In this document: piece by piece, positions 1 to 9,255 of the stretch
How positions within the stretch are numbered: the stretch's first letter is position 1
Layout: each line of letters opens with the position of its first letter
Source of the DNA: a virus
Length of the DNA stretch: 27,251 nucleotides
Virus record (IMG/VR): IMGVR_UViG_3300034980_000044
Coordinates: 1 to 27,251 of that record
Direction: 5' to 3' (one strand)
The notes under the pieces: generated by a model
Database searches by the model: none
Told to the model about the DNA's origin: nothing
The model's input: the letters and a program-made list of their open reading frames with translations, nothing else
Translations under genes and position numbers: made by a program

Positions 1-3000
1 GAATGGGATACTATAATTTTCATTATATATATCTTCCCCAGCCAGTTTATCGGTTATGAACTGCTTTGCTGAATTCATAAAGAGCCCGCCTGCGAAACCA
101 CCAGCTACCAATCTTAATATTGGAAGTGGATTTTTATAACCAACCCACTCCTTCTTTAGGGTTTCCCCAATCCAAGTTGCCTGTTTATATCCGAATCGTT
201 TAAACAATACAAATGGTCTGAAGCGTGGATCATTAAAAAACATAGGATCGCTAAGGATGTTCTTTTGCAATTGAGAATCTCTTGCAAATTCATACATAGC
301 CTTGGATACATTTTTCCGAGTGCTATGGGATGTGGTTTCAAGATTAAAATTATCTTTCTCGGAAAGCCCATGTTCTTTAAGCCTTCTTTTGGCTACTTCT
401 CTGAGCATTCGGTTCTTTCCATAAACCCCTTCCCCTTTAGCTATTTTTTGTTGTTTTAAAATATATTCATACATAGAGGCAGCGGCGCTATTATAATTCC
501 ACTTGTTGATTCCTTTAAACCCTAAGCGTGTAGTCGTTGCATTCGCAAACTTCCCAAAGAATCCTATGTCTGCGTATTCTCCTCCAAATATCTGCTTTAG
601 GATATCCATATTATTATAGCCAACATTCTTTTCTATTGACTTTCTATAGGCTTTATTGGTTTTGAATTTCCTCATTCCATTTATCATAGGTCCATAACCC
701 AACGCTACGGCTGTGGATATAAACGGCTGTGTAATATTAACTACAGCTCCGAATCCCATACCAATTTTAGTAGCCACTTGGAATTGAGTCATATTGTTCC
801 ATGTATTCTTCCAGTATGGCGCATAGTTAAATCTTGGGTCAGTTTCAATGTTTCCAGTAAATGCAGAGTACGCCTTTTCAAGAATATCTGCTTCTCCGTG
901 ATGGTTTTGTTCTCTCAGCATCTCATGGGCTGCTCTTATCTTTTCTCCTCTTACACCAAAATTTTCAACGAATGCTTTCCGTTTAGCATATTGTGATGCA
1001 TATCTAGATGTAAGCTTACCAACATTCTTTTCAACAAATTCCTCTGGAAGATCAAGTGTTCTTGATTTTTCTAAATTATATGCAATATCATATCTTTGGC
1101 TCCAGCCCTCTGTTTTTAACTTATTCCAAGCCTGCATAACTTTATAAGGGCTATCTTGGAATTGCTTAATTAAATGCTGGAATGCTTTAACCGTTTCTGG
1201 GGCTGCTACGCCAGGACCTGTAACATTCCCATCTTTATCTATGCCTAAGTGCTTTCTTAGGATTCTTTCGACCTCTACAGGATTTTCTGGGTTTAGCGAA
1301 AATAAATCATTCTGATAATTTCTATTGTTATTGATAATCGCTTCAACATCTTTTCTAACGATCTCCAGAACTTCTGTCTTGTATAATTTTGGGAGATAAT
1401 TCTCTAATTTTTCTTGCACTGGTATCCCAGCCTTCTTTGCTCTAGCATATATCATATCAAACACATTCCTGAGCCCTGCTGGGTCAACCCCGCCAATATC
1501 TATATCTACGACTTTCCCGTTAGCAGTTCTAAGATTCCCATCCTTGTCATAAGTCATCCCCTTGCCACCGTTATATTCTTTTCCTGTCATTATAGTATGA
1601 AGATTCTCGTACTGTTCTGGAGTAGGACCGCCTTTTTTATTATCTCCAATGCCAACCTTTCTCAGGGCATCCAAAACTTGACTTAGTTCATAGTGAGACT
1701 CAAAGTCAGCTTTGAGCATTTTGTCTTTTGAGTATTCACTGAATGGGTGCTTAAGCCTGTGTTTGACTTGTCTGAACCCAACAAGAACATTATAGAGTGG
1801 TTCTGGGATTCTCTCTTTTAATATGCCATCACGATGGATATCTGCAAGATGTCTTCTAAAGGAGGTATCCAAAGACTTGTCCTTCACGAAATCATCAATG
1901 AACTTCTTTCTTTTATAATGTTCATACAAAGCTCTCGCCTCTTGTGGATTCTTTGGGCCGTGTTCTGGGTCTATTCCAAGCTTCTTTAAGTCTGCCTTGT
2001 GTGTTTTTTTATCAACACCAATCTCTTTTTGTATTTTACCAGCCTCTATTTGGAGAGATTCTTTTACTGTTTTATCTTTAAGCAGGGGATCGCTTTCTCT
2101 TGTGAATTGCTCAAGGAACTCACGCTTAGTCATTTTATATTTCTTTTGTATTCCTCTTGGCTTTGCCCTATCTCCCTCCTTCGACCCAGCCTTCCTGAAT
2201 GTATAGGTTACTTCGTTTTTTACTTCTTGTACTGCACCTATATCTGTATATGCTTTTTTAGGGGCTCTTTCCCCCTCTGGGACAATCTTAAAATCTACTG
2301 GGGTATCATAAAAATCTTTAGTTGATATAGATACTTTGTTCCCGTGCTTATCAATCCACATTTCTTCGGTTATGTCAAGACGATTTCTCTCATCATAGAA
2401 TCTACTAGCGCCCTTTTTCTTCGCAGTTAATACATCCTTTTCTGGGATAGCCTCCATAACCTTGGCGCTATATCTATCTTTTATATCCTTCCTTACTTTT
2501 ATTGCGCCCCTAGCGACACCAAGTCCGCCAACAACACCAGCAGCGTGTATCCATTCCTCAGCCCTGGGAAGCCTATATTCGCCTCTAAGAGCGTCTTCTA
2601 CAGTTGGTATAGTCCCGAATGCGGCTATTTCTATCCCCTTGTCACCGCCAATAGCAGCGGCATTTTGTGTTTTAGAAGACAATCTTGCTGTAGCCTTCCG
2701 ACCAGCCATTCTACCGAGTTGTCCTAACCCTCCAGTTACTGCACCAATTGCTGCTCCGTGGACTGCGCCTGAACCGAACCCACTGGCGAATGCTTTAGTA
2801 GCATCACCCAAATCTTTTATATGCCCCATATCCCTTTCCTGTAGAACCTGCAATTCTGCACTCTGCAATCCAGAGTAAAACCCAAAACCTCCAGCTCCAA
2901 CTGTTGCTCTTAATTTTGCCTTTGATGCGTTGGTCACTGCGCTTTTCAGTCCAGACTCTGTCGCTTTTTTAATAACAGATTTTGGTAAATTGGTTTGTTT

Positions 3001-3375
3001 TATAGCAATCTTCATCGCTTGAGATCCATACTTGCTAAGAGCTTTTGTAGCAAAGCCAGCGCCAGTAGCCATCGCAAGTAAATCTGTAGGAGTTATAAAA
3101 CTTGCAATAGTAGCCATGACATCATCAATCATACCACGATTATAATCTGGCTCTATCTCAAAGAACTGCTTACCAGATATCATCTGATAGGCCATTCCTT
3201 CTATGCTGTTATTGTAACCCTCTTTGTAAAAATCAGGTATCCAGTCTTCTGGAATTATACCGTATAGCTTCTTCCTTTCATCCTCATACCCACTAGGGTT
3301 GCTTAAAGCAGAGAGATTAAGTGAAGTGTCAGCTAAACTAGCTTCGGTACTCCTTAGTCCATATGATACTGGCAT
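1..3375 (-). CDS. Very large putative internal virion (ejection) protein, 3' end outside window
   Basis: I translated this frame by eye. It is open for 1125 codons from an ATG at 3375 to the window edge, so the protein is at least 1125 residues and its C-terminus is missing. The start overlaps the preceding stop as TAATG. It begins MPVSYGLRSTEASLADTSLN. Around residues 80-105 there is a hydrophobic stretch (MATIASFITPTDLLAMATGAG). Near residues 195-215 a glycine-rich segment (FGSGAVHGAAIGAVTGGLGQ) looks like a glycine zipper. Most of the middle is charged and helical, and further hydrophobic stretches occur near residues 860-880 and 1085-1100. No lytic transglycosylase or other catalytic motif was recognised. 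Size and position after three other candidate internal proteins suggest a role like T7 gp16. The C-terminal part loosely recalls large polyvalent (LPD-type) phage proteins, but I am not certain of this. Confidence 0.85.
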   Translation of the reverse strand, partial: MPVSYGLRSTEASLADTSLNLSALSNPSGYEDERKKLYGIIPEDWIPDFYKEGYNNSIEGMAYQMISGKQFFEIEPDYNRGMIDDVMATIASFITPTDLLAMATGAGFATKALSKYGSQAMKIAIKQTNLPKSVIKKATESGLKSAVTNASKAKLRATVGAGGFGFYSGLQSAELQVLQERDMGHIKDLGDATKAFASGFGSGAVHGAAIGAVTGGLGQLGRMAGRKATARLSSKTQNAAAIGGDKGIEIAAFGTIPTVEDALRGEYRLPRAEEWIHAAGVVGGLGVARGAIKVRKDIKDRYSAKVMEAIPEKDVLTAKKKGASRFYDERNRLDITEEMWIDKHGNKVSISTKDFYDTPVDFKIVPEGERAPKKAYTDIGAVQEVKNEVTYTFRKAGSKEGDRAKPRGIQKKYKMTKREFLEQFTRESDPLLKDKTVKESLQIEAGKIQKEIGVDKKTHKADLKKLGIDPEHGPKNPQEARALYEHYKRKKFIDDFVKDKSLDTSFRRHLADIHRDGILKERIPEPLYNVLVGFRQVKHRLKHPFSEYSKDKMLKADFESHYELSQVLDALRKVGIGDNKKGGPTPEQYENLHTIMTGKEYNGGKGMTYDKDGNLRTANGKVVDIDIGGVDPAGLRNVFDMIYARAKKAGIPVQEKLENYLPKLYKTEVLEIVRKDVEAIINNNRNYQNDLFSLNPENPVEVERILRKHLGIDKDGNVTGPGVAAPETVKAFQHLIKQFQDSPYKVMQAWNKLKTEGWSQRYDIAYNLEKSRTLDLPEEFVEKNVGKLTSRYASQYAKRKAFVENFGVRGEKIRAAHEMLREQNHHGEADILEKAYSAFTGNIETDPRFNYAPYWKNTWNNMTQFQVATKIGMGFGAVVNITQPFISTAVALGYGPMINGMRKFKTNKAYRKSIEKNVGYNNMDILKQIFGGEYADIGFFGKFANATTTRLGFKGINKWNYNSAAASMYEYILKQQKIAKGEGVYGKNRMLREVAKRRLKEHGLSEKDNFNLETTSHSTRKNVSKAMYEFARDSQLQKNILSDPMFFNDPRFRPFVLFKRFGYKQATWIGETLKKEWVGYKNPLPILRLVAGGFAGGLFMNSAKQFITDKLAGEDIYNENYSIPF

Positions 3376-4610
3376 TATTCCTTAAACATCAAGTCAGTCA
3401 TGATGGATAAAGCTGGACTCATTTGATATAGTTTCCCTTTAGTTTTTATCAACATCTTTTTTCGTATAACATCTTCAGATTCCCCCGTATTCAGCGCTAA
3501 CTCTTTAATTTTATCATCTATAGCCTGACGATTGAGTTTTGATTCTTTTAATTTCAGTTCTTTTTTAGCTTCTGCATAGCCTTTAAGACCCGTCAATCCC
3601 GCTTCCTCATATGCAATTACTTTCTTTTCTAATCCACTTATTGCAGTGTCTTTTTTAGGTTCTCCATCATCTTTGTCTTCATCATCTTCGTCTTCTTCTT
3701 CTACCATTTTATATTTCTTTTTAATCTCTGAAAGATCATCGGCAGGGTTCATTAGCCAATAATCCCTAGCCTCTGTATTCGCCCAAATCGCAGCCATATC
3801 ATCCTCACCAATTGGCATAATCCCTCGAGCTGTGATTGGATCTTGTATTAAATCTGCAGCTTTAACTTTTATCTTTTTATGTTCTGCGTTCCATGTATCC
3901 ATAGAAACTTTAGGATTTAACTGAGATCCATAAAGATTCTCATGTTCGATTAATAGCCCTTGATATTCCTTGCTTTTTAAAACAGAATTTTCATCTATAC
4001 TATACTTTAAATCTAAATCATCTGCTCTTTTCCTTAGCTTGTCAGATGCCCCTTTAAAGTGTTTGTCTAATTCAATGCCCTCTCTTAAAAGATATTCCCT
4101 TATTTTATATGGGTTGTCTTCACTTGTTAAATTCAGATATATTGGGTCCATTGCCTCTTTAGCAATCCCATTTTTTTCTATTTCATCTGCCATTAAATCA
4201 TAAGATCTTTTATTGGTCGAGGTCGCTAGTTCCCTAAGTTTTTCAGATTTTGTTTTCCAATCACCAATCTGATTGATCACGGAGTATTGCTCTTTTTCTG
4301 CCACCAGCGCCTTGCCATCTGCCATCTGCTCACGATCAACAGCAATACGCTCCCCAGCTAACCTGTTTTGCTCTTTTTGATAGGCTTTTCTTTGAGATAA
4401 CTCGTCAGAACGATACTGTTTTAAATCTGCAGCTTCCTCGTCTATCTGTCTTATTCCTTCCCATTTCAATTTAAGAGCGTCCTGTCTGGCTTTCTCTTCT
4501 TTAGCCATTTGTGCTAGTGGCACTATAGCGTCCCACATACTAGTCTTCTCTTCTACAACCTGTGGTATCATTGGTATGCCTGTATATCTTCGATCTATTC
4601 CGTTTGCCAT
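3375..4610 (-). CDS. Helical, charged putative internal virion protein (411 aa)
   Basis: This is a 411-residue protein, unrecognised by family. Residues about 35-115 are rich in Lys, Glu, Gln and Arg with heptad-like spacing and probably form a coiled coil. A very acidic run (EEEDEDDEDKDD) lies near residue 305, and the C-terminal 80 residues are again Lys/Glu-rich and helical. No signal peptide or membrane segment is visible. Its ribosome-binding purines (AGAGGA) come from the Arg-Gly codons that end the upstream gene, two bases away. Its stop overlaps the start of the next, very large gene, which suggests translational coupling and a shared role. By position it may correspond to the helical middle member of an ejection set such as T7 gp15. 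This is inference from context only. Confidence 0.85.
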   Translation of the reverse strand: MANGIDRRYTGIPMIPQVVEEKTSMWDAIVPLAQMAKEEKARQDALKLKWEGIRQIDEEAADLKQYRSDELSQRKAYQKEQNRLAGERIAVDREQMADGKALVAEKEQYSVINQIGDWKTKSEKLRELATSTNKRSYDLMADEIEKNGIAKEAMDPIYLNLTSEDNPYKIREYLLREGIELDKHFKGASDKLRKRADDLDLKYSIDENSVLKSKEYQGLLIEHENLYGSQLNPKVSMDTWNAEHKKIKVKAADLIQDPITARGIMPIGEDDMAAIWANTEARDYWLMNPADDLSEIKKKYKMVEEEDEDDEDKDDGEPKKDTAISGLEKKVIAYEEAGLTGLKGYAEAKKELKLKESKLNRQAIDDKIKELALNTGESEDVIRKKMLIKTKGKLYQMSPALSIMTDLMFKE

Positions 4611-4612
4611 TT

Positions 4613-6553
4613 TTATCCTCTTCCTCTTCCTCTCGCTCTTTCTGGTATAATTTGTGGTTGTTGTTGCAGATATGGATTTTTTACAGGAGGTTGTACATAT
4701 TCAGTTCTTATAGGCTGTTGTTGAGCTGGATTAATTCCTCCTGTTGGTAGCCCCGCACCATATTGAGCGGTATTTCCTTGCTGTTGTTGTTCTGCAAGCC
4801 ATGTATCATATTCTGGGCCAGTCCCTCCTTCTGCATAATCTTCAAAAGAATCATCCCCTGTATAACCACCGTAATCCCCTGACGGATCTGGCATTGACGG
4901 ATCTGTCATTATATCTATATCAGTTTGGCTTCCACCTGGTGGGGTCACCGTCGTATCCACTCCAGCCCCAGCTCCAGTCCCAGTTCCAGTTCCAGTTCCA
5001 GCTCCCATAGTTGCTCCAGATTGCTGAAGAGCCAAAGCTCTGTCATACATTGATTTCTGTGCACTTGCAAGAGCCTGCTCGCCTGCGGTCACTCTGCCTG
5101 CTATCTGCTGTCTGACTCCGTACATTCCTTTACCGTACTGACTTGCTAATTGTTCGGCACCTAATTGTCTGCCTGATCTAGCTAATCCTAATGCTTGTGT
5201 TTGGGCTCCTGCACCTGCAAATCCAGCAGCTCCGCCCTGTTGCTGTGCCGCCATCACATCCTGTAATAAACTTGCCCTTAATCCTCTTTTTTGCTGTCCC
5301 CCAGTTTCTCTTAACTGAGCCCTTTGTTCTCCTAAAAATCCTGCATATCCCTCTTCTGTTGCTGCTGTTCTCATTTGCTCACTCACAGGTGCGAAGTATC
5401 CGCCATATTGACTTGGGTCAAAACCAAACTGAGAGGCTATGTCTCCCCCAGCTGTCGCAGCCAATAAAGATTGTCCAGTAGGTGCACCAAGCATCCCTCC
5501 AGTTGTTCCTGCGGCTTGAGCCCCTGATGGTTCCCCTGCTCCTGCTCCTATTGTTGCTCCTGCTCCTGTTCCTGTTCCTGCTCCTCCTGTTGCTCCTGCT
5601 CCTCCTGTTGCTCCTGCTCCTGTTCCACTCGGGTCACCCATTGGTATATCCGTAGGACGACCTCCTGTATAACCCATTCCCCCTGGATCGCCCATTCCTC
5701 TTGGGTCTCCCATAGGTGCTATTGGAGATGGTGGTTGAGCGGGTGGCGGTGGTTGAGCTGGTGGCGGTGGTTGAGCGGGTGGCGGTGGTTGGGCTGGTTG
5801 TGGTACATCTAGTTGTGGTAACTCTAATTCACCCATTCCTCTTGGTAACCCTAATTTACCCGTTCCTCTTGGGTCTCCCATCGGTGGTGTTGGTGATGGT
5901 GGTGCAGCTGGTTGTGGTACATCTAGTTGTGGTAACCCCAATTCACCCGTTCCTCTTGGGTCTCCCATAGGTGGTGTTGGTGGTCCTCCTCTTGGTCCAC
6001 CCATAGGTGGCGTTGGAGATGGGGGTGCCACTGGTGATGATGGTGCAGCTGGACCACGCATTGTATCCATTCCTCCATATCCTCCAGGCCCTCCCATTGG
6101 TGGTGTTGGTGGTCCTCCAGGAGCTCTTCCAAGTGTAGCTGATGGTAGCCCTCCAGTTCCTCCGCCTGTTGCTGATGGAGTGGCTGGTGTTAATGTTGTT
6201 CCACCTATCATCCCCGCTGATCCGCCTCCAAATCCTCCAGTTGCAGGGCTAGGGGTAGTCGCCCCTATTCCTCCTCCTAATTTTCCAGCTTCTACAGTTG
6301 CTGCGGGTGACAGTGATGGTTGTCCCTCTTGGGAACCAAAGTTTGCCCCCATTGAGGCTGCTTGAGGAGATGGAGAAAATGCTCGTGGGGATGGCGTAGC
6401 AACAGGTGCTGCTGGCATACTCGGATTTGGTGGGGCGGCGGGCATATTATATTCTCCAGACATACCCCTCCCTCTTCCTCTGCCTCTGCCTTCTGCAAAT
6501 CCACCTCTCTGCAGTCCAAGCAGAGAAAACATATTATTATTAAATCCTGGCAT
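4613..6553 (-). CDS. Pro/Gly/Ala-rich low-complexity putative virion protein with RG-rich termini (646 aa)
   Basis: The 646-residue product is mostly low complexity. Residues 21-30 are alternating Gly-Arg, and the last eight residues repeat this (RARGRGRG). Residues 145-300 hold several copies of PPMGDPRGTG-like units. Residues 255-272 are three exact QPPPPA repeats, and residues 312-340 are a collagen-like Gly/Ala/Thr run. A second Gly/Thr run occupies about 517-531. Only about residues 357-515 look like a folded, helical, Gln/Ala-rich domain (for example VSEQMRTAATEEGYAGFLGE). The gene starts three bases after the stop of the 303-aa protein and lacks a clear Shine-Dalgarno, so it may be translationally coupled. 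Position among large internal-type proteins suggests a virion component delivered with the DNA. No family was recognised. Confidence 0.85.
   Translation of the reverse strand: MPGFNNNMFSLLGLQRGGFAEGRGRGRGRGMSGEYNMPAAPPNPSMPAAPVATPSPRAFSPSPQAASMGANFGSQEGQPSLSPAATVEAGKLGGGIGATTPSPATGGFGGGSAGMIGGTTLTPATPSATGGGTGGLPSATLGRAPGGPPTPPMGGPGGYGGMDTMRGPAAPSSPVAPPSPTPPMGGPRGGPPTPPMGDPRGTGELGLPQLDVPQPAAPPSPTPPMGDPRGTGKLGLPRGMGELELPQLDVPQPAQPPPPAQPPPPAQPPPPAQPPSPIAPMGDPRGMGDPGGMGYTGGRPTDIPMGDPSGTGAGATGGAGATGGAGTGTGAGATIGAGAGEPSGAQAAGTTGGMLGAPTGQSLLAATAGGDIASQFGFDPSQYGGYFAPVSEQMRTAATEEGYAGFLGEQRAQLRETGGQQKRGLRASLLQDVMAAQQQGGAAGFAGAGAQTQALGLARSGRQLGAEQLASQYGKGMYGVRQQIAGRVTAGEQALASAQKSMYDRALALQQSGATMGAGTGTGTGTGAGAGVDTTVTPPGGSQTDIDIMTDPSMPDPSGDYGGYTGDDSFEDYAEGGTGPEYDTWLAEQQQQGNTAQYGAGLPTGGINPAQQQPIRTEYVQPPVKNPYLQQQPQIIPERARGRGRG
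5534..5620 (-). repeat. Short tandem repeat coding Gly-Ala-Thr run
   Basis: Degenerate six-base units (GGAGCA, GGAACA, ACAGGA) are repeated through this segment and encode residues about 312-340 of the 646-aa protein as a collagen-like Gly-Ala/Gly-Thr sequence. Such repeats can expand or contract by slippage. Confidence 0.75.
5738..5791 (-). repeat. Three 18-base tandem repeats coding QPPPPA
   Basis: Three tandem 18-base units encode QPPPPA three times (residues 255-272 of the 646-aa protein), followed by a degenerate fourth copy, QPPSPI. The repeat probably forms an extended polyproline linker. Confidence 0.8.
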
Positions 6554-6556
6554 TGT

Positions 6557-7468
6557 TTATTTTAAATACTTAGTTGCACGAGCTTGATCTCTATAAATAG
6601 ACTTCCTAGCTGGCGTTGGCACATATCCTCCACCAGCTCTGTTTATTGGTGGTAGGGATAGCCTTTCTTGGGGTTTCCATTCATACTCGAATGGGAGTTG
6701 ATCTGGAATCGCTGGAGTTGATTTTCCAAATTCCAGATCCTTAATAACATCCCAAGCGCTGGTCAATCCTCCCTCTTTACCAATGCCAGATCCTATTAAT
6801 GATGCATAGTCTGCAAATTTTTCTACTCCAGGAGTTAAGGCTTTCCCTGCCGTATAGCCTTTAAATATATCTTGAGCAGCGTCCCACAATCCATATGATT
6901 TCATTTTATCTAAATTTTCCTGTGCTCTTTCCACCTCTTCTTGCCGAAACTGTAGGTTTTGATATCCTCTGCGTAGAAACTTAGGTTGTCCTCCTGAGTA
7001 CCCAGTCACATCGCCACCAGCCTGATACTGTTTATATAAAAGGCTGTCTGGATGAATAGCGGGTACCATCCCACCATCTTCGCCGAATAGCAACCCTCCA
7101 AGACCTCCAATAGCTCCGCCAATTACAGTCCCCCAAGGACCTAACGCAGTTCCATATTTTGCTCCTAAAGCAGCTCCAGTAGTAGCCCCAGCAGCGGCTG
7201 AACTTACTTTTTGCCCTTTTCTTCCTTTTTTTCTTCTTTTTGCCGCCTCCTGTTCCTGAATGTCCTTTACCTGCTGGCTCTGTGCTATTTGAGCGTCTAA
7301 TTGTTTTTGCTTTTCAATCTCCACTTCTTTTTGAAGTTCAAATCCAGTTCTGGCATAATCAACTCCGAATTCAGTTGCTGCTCTTTGTGGGGCGTACATT
7401 TCATATATACTAGAGCCGACGGCGTCGCCTGGACCAGTCGCTCTTCCGTATGTAGGTGTTCTAGGCAT
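6557..7468 (-). CDS. Glycine-zipper putative internal virion protein (303 aa)
   Basis: This 303-residue protein has a helical Gln/Glu/Lys-rich segment at residues 45-75 and a strongly basic patch at 77-87 (KRRKKGRKGQK). A small-residue, glycine-zipper hydrophobic segment follows at about 90-129, with spaced glycines (GTVIGGAIGGLGGLLFG), the type of segment that can insert in a membrane. Next come a YQAGGDV motif at 148-154 also found in the right-edge protein, and a second helical region at about 170-250. The layout resembles small ejection proteins such as T7 gp14, but this is inference. The gene follows a 50-base gap and has AAAGGA about 10 bases before the ATG. Only three bases separate it from the next gene. 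Confidence 0.85.
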   Translation of the reverse strand: MPRTPTYGRATGPGDAVGSSIYEMYAPQRAATEFGVDYARTGFELQKEVEIEKQKQLDAQIAQSQQVKDIQEQEAAKRRKKGRKGQKVSSAAAGATTGAALGAKYGTALGPWGTVIGGAIGGLGGLLFGEDGGMVPAIHPDSLLYKQYQAGGDVTGYSGGQPKFLRRGYQNLQFRQEEVERAQENLDKMKSYGLWDAAQDIFKGYTAGKALTPGVEKFADYASLIGSGIGKEGGLTSAWDVIKDLEFGKSTPAIPDQLPFEYEWKPQERLSLPPINRAGGGYVPTPARKSIYRDQARATKYLK

Positions 7469-7518
7469 AATAGATTAATCCTTTTAAATTTATGCTATTT
7501 ATCGACAATACTAAACCG

Positions 7519-9255
7519 CTATGTTGCATTCTTTTCCTCTTCTGTGTATACGAGCTTCTCACCAGAAAGGTCTTCAACCAACCTCGCCAGTTTCAGCATA
7601 TCTACATTAATTTTTTTACCTTTATTCTCTGAGTAATAAGCCCAAGCCATATCCTCTGATGGGCCTCCGCATACACTGAAGTTGTGAGGAGATAGTGTAG
7701 TGACATTGGCAGCTTCATCCACTACTTTCAATTCTGAACTGGTAGACACATCCTCAGCAAACAAGTATATTCCATCTGTTGGACCATCTGTTGGAACACT
7801 CGCAGTATTTTGTATAGAAAGATTCCCCTGCATGTGTATATTTCCCCAAGAATAGGTAGTAGTGCCAAAATCATAAGCAGCATTTTGATATGGTCTTATT
7901 ATACCGCTCGTGTCATTTCGGATGTATCCATTAAAGAAAATAGCGTCGCTTGGACCACTCCCTAGCGTACACTGTCCATCAGCGTCTAGAGTACTAAAAT
8001 TACCAGCGGCTCTTTGATTAGCACCAATAGTTGCGCCGTCAATTGCTCCACCGTCTATATCAACTGAATCTAGATAAGCAGTGCCATCGATCCATACATC
8101 CTTAAATTCTAATGCATCTGAGCCTAAGTCTATATCATTATTAGTTACTGGTGCAATTAACCCATCTGTAATTGATACTTGATTCGTTCCATTGATATCA
8201 AAAATATGTCCAGCCGCATCGTTAGCCCTAAACTCTATCTGACCATCGGCAGTTACATTGATATCTCCCGCTGTCCCAGCCGCATCTACTGTAGTAATAT
8301 TCAGAATACCATTAGTTGCTCCAGCTATCGTGACCGTATCACTAGCTGATGGGGTCATCACAATTGAATCGTCTGTAATAACAGTTGTGCCTACTGTTGC
8401 GTTATCTAAATAAGCAACACCATCTATATATATATCTTGCCATTTCTTAGTAGATGAACCTAAATCATAATTATCATCAGCAAGAGGAAGAAATGTAGTC
8501 ATTTGCATACCAGCGTTCACGCTAGAGCCATTTACCCCCGTTACACTAAGTAATCGCCAATCGCTTGGTCCTCTGACTAAAATAGCCCTGTGGTTGTCAT
8601 AGAGATTCAAATACTCCCCGTCTTCTAACATTGGATAATATATCTCATCAGTAGCCATAGCAAGCTTATTATCTCCAGCAAAGTGATTAAATTGAAGCCT
8701 CCAATAAGGGTTCCCTCCCGACTCAAGAGTCACCGTAGTCCCGACATCCACCCCAAGATCACCCATAGAAATTCCATCTATAGCGCATAAAACTTCAGCA
8801 CGAACAAATGATCCTATCTCTCCTCCGTATGTGCCATCAAGATAAAGTGTCGTATCATGAGCAGACGGTATATATTGAGTTTTAGGACCAGATTCAATAG
8901 TGATAATCTTAGTCGCAATTATAGGAGCATTTAAAACTCCTTTAAATTCTACTTTAGCACTTTTTACAGTCTTAAAATCAAGGGCTGTCATTCCAAGGTC
9001 CACCCTAGACATATCAGAAACCTTTGATGTTTGAGCCGATTGATATCCGCCATCAAAAGATGTCAGCACCTTACCTTTACCATCGTCAAAGAAACTTAAT
9101 ACATCCCCTTCCTTAGCCTCCGTCTTTGGTATATAAGGAGCCCTGTTCTTTGCAGGACTATTAAATTCCGTCACCTGGAAAGACTTCGATGGCTTTGCTG
9201 TTGACCTGCCGTATCTATTATTCATACCTGAAGTGTCTATTTTAAGAAAAGCCAT
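7519..9255 (-). CDS. Tail fibre-like structural protein (578 aa)
   Basis: The 578-residue product is beta-rich and repetitive, like phage fibres. Three related units occur at about residues 262-285, 374-397 and 460-478, with a YDLG...W.DIYIDG pattern (for example IDLGSDALEFKDVWIDG). A segment at 295-343 (SASDTVTIAGATNGILNITT) closely resembles one in the 1662-aa fibre. The C-terminal tail, about 523-578, is different: it is helical and ends in a Lys/Glu-rich sequence (VDMLKLARLVEDLSGEKLVY), possibly a trimerisation or attachment element. The N-terminal 100 residues may anchor it to the tail. The start overlaps the upstream stop as TAATG, directly after the nozzle-like protein, which supports a tail-associated role. 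I infer fibre or tail appendage; receptor specificity cannot be read. Confidence 0.85.
   Translation of the reverse strand: MAFLKIDTSGMNNRYGRSTAKPSKSFQVTEFNSPAKNRAPYIPKTEAKEGDVLSFFDDGKGKVLTSFDGGYQSAQTSKVSDMSRVDLGMTALDFKTVKSAKVEFKGVLNAPIIATKIITIESGPKTQYIPSAHDTTLYLDGTYGGEIGSFVRAEVLCAIDGISMGDLGVDVGTTVTLESGGNPYWRLQFNHFAGDNKLAMATDEIYYPMLEDGEYLNLYDNHRAILVRGPSDWRLLSVTGVNGSSVNAGMQMTTFLPLADDNYDLGSSTKKWQDIYIDGVAYLDNATVGTTVITDDSIVMTPSASDTVTIAGATNGILNITTVDAAGTAGDINVTADGQIEFRANDAAGHIFDINGTNQVSITDGLIAPVTNNDIDLGSDALEFKDVWIDGTAYLDSVDIDGGAIDGATIGANQRAAGNFSTLDADGQCTLGSGPSDAIFFNGYIRNDTSGIIRPYQNAAYDFGTTTYSWGNIHMQGNLSIQNTASVPTDGPTDGIYLFAEDVSTSSELKVVDEAANVTTLSPHNFSVCGGPSEDMAWAYYSENKGKKINVDMLKLARLVEDLSGEKLVYTEEEKNAT

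Noticed and set aside
2462-2878. Plus-strand open frame of 138 codons
   Set aside because: It lies antisense to the large left-edge protein, whose frame is continuous here; Pro/Ala/Ser-rich composition is the complement of Gly/Ala codons.
5716-5970. Plus-strand Val-rich frame across the Pro/Gly repeats
   Set aside because: It is the reverse reading of the QPPPPA and PPMGDP repeats and has no independent gene signals.
7469-7518. Promoter in the 50-base gap before the 303-aa gene
   Set aside because: The gap is AT-rich, but no convincing -35/-10 pair could be defined by eye.
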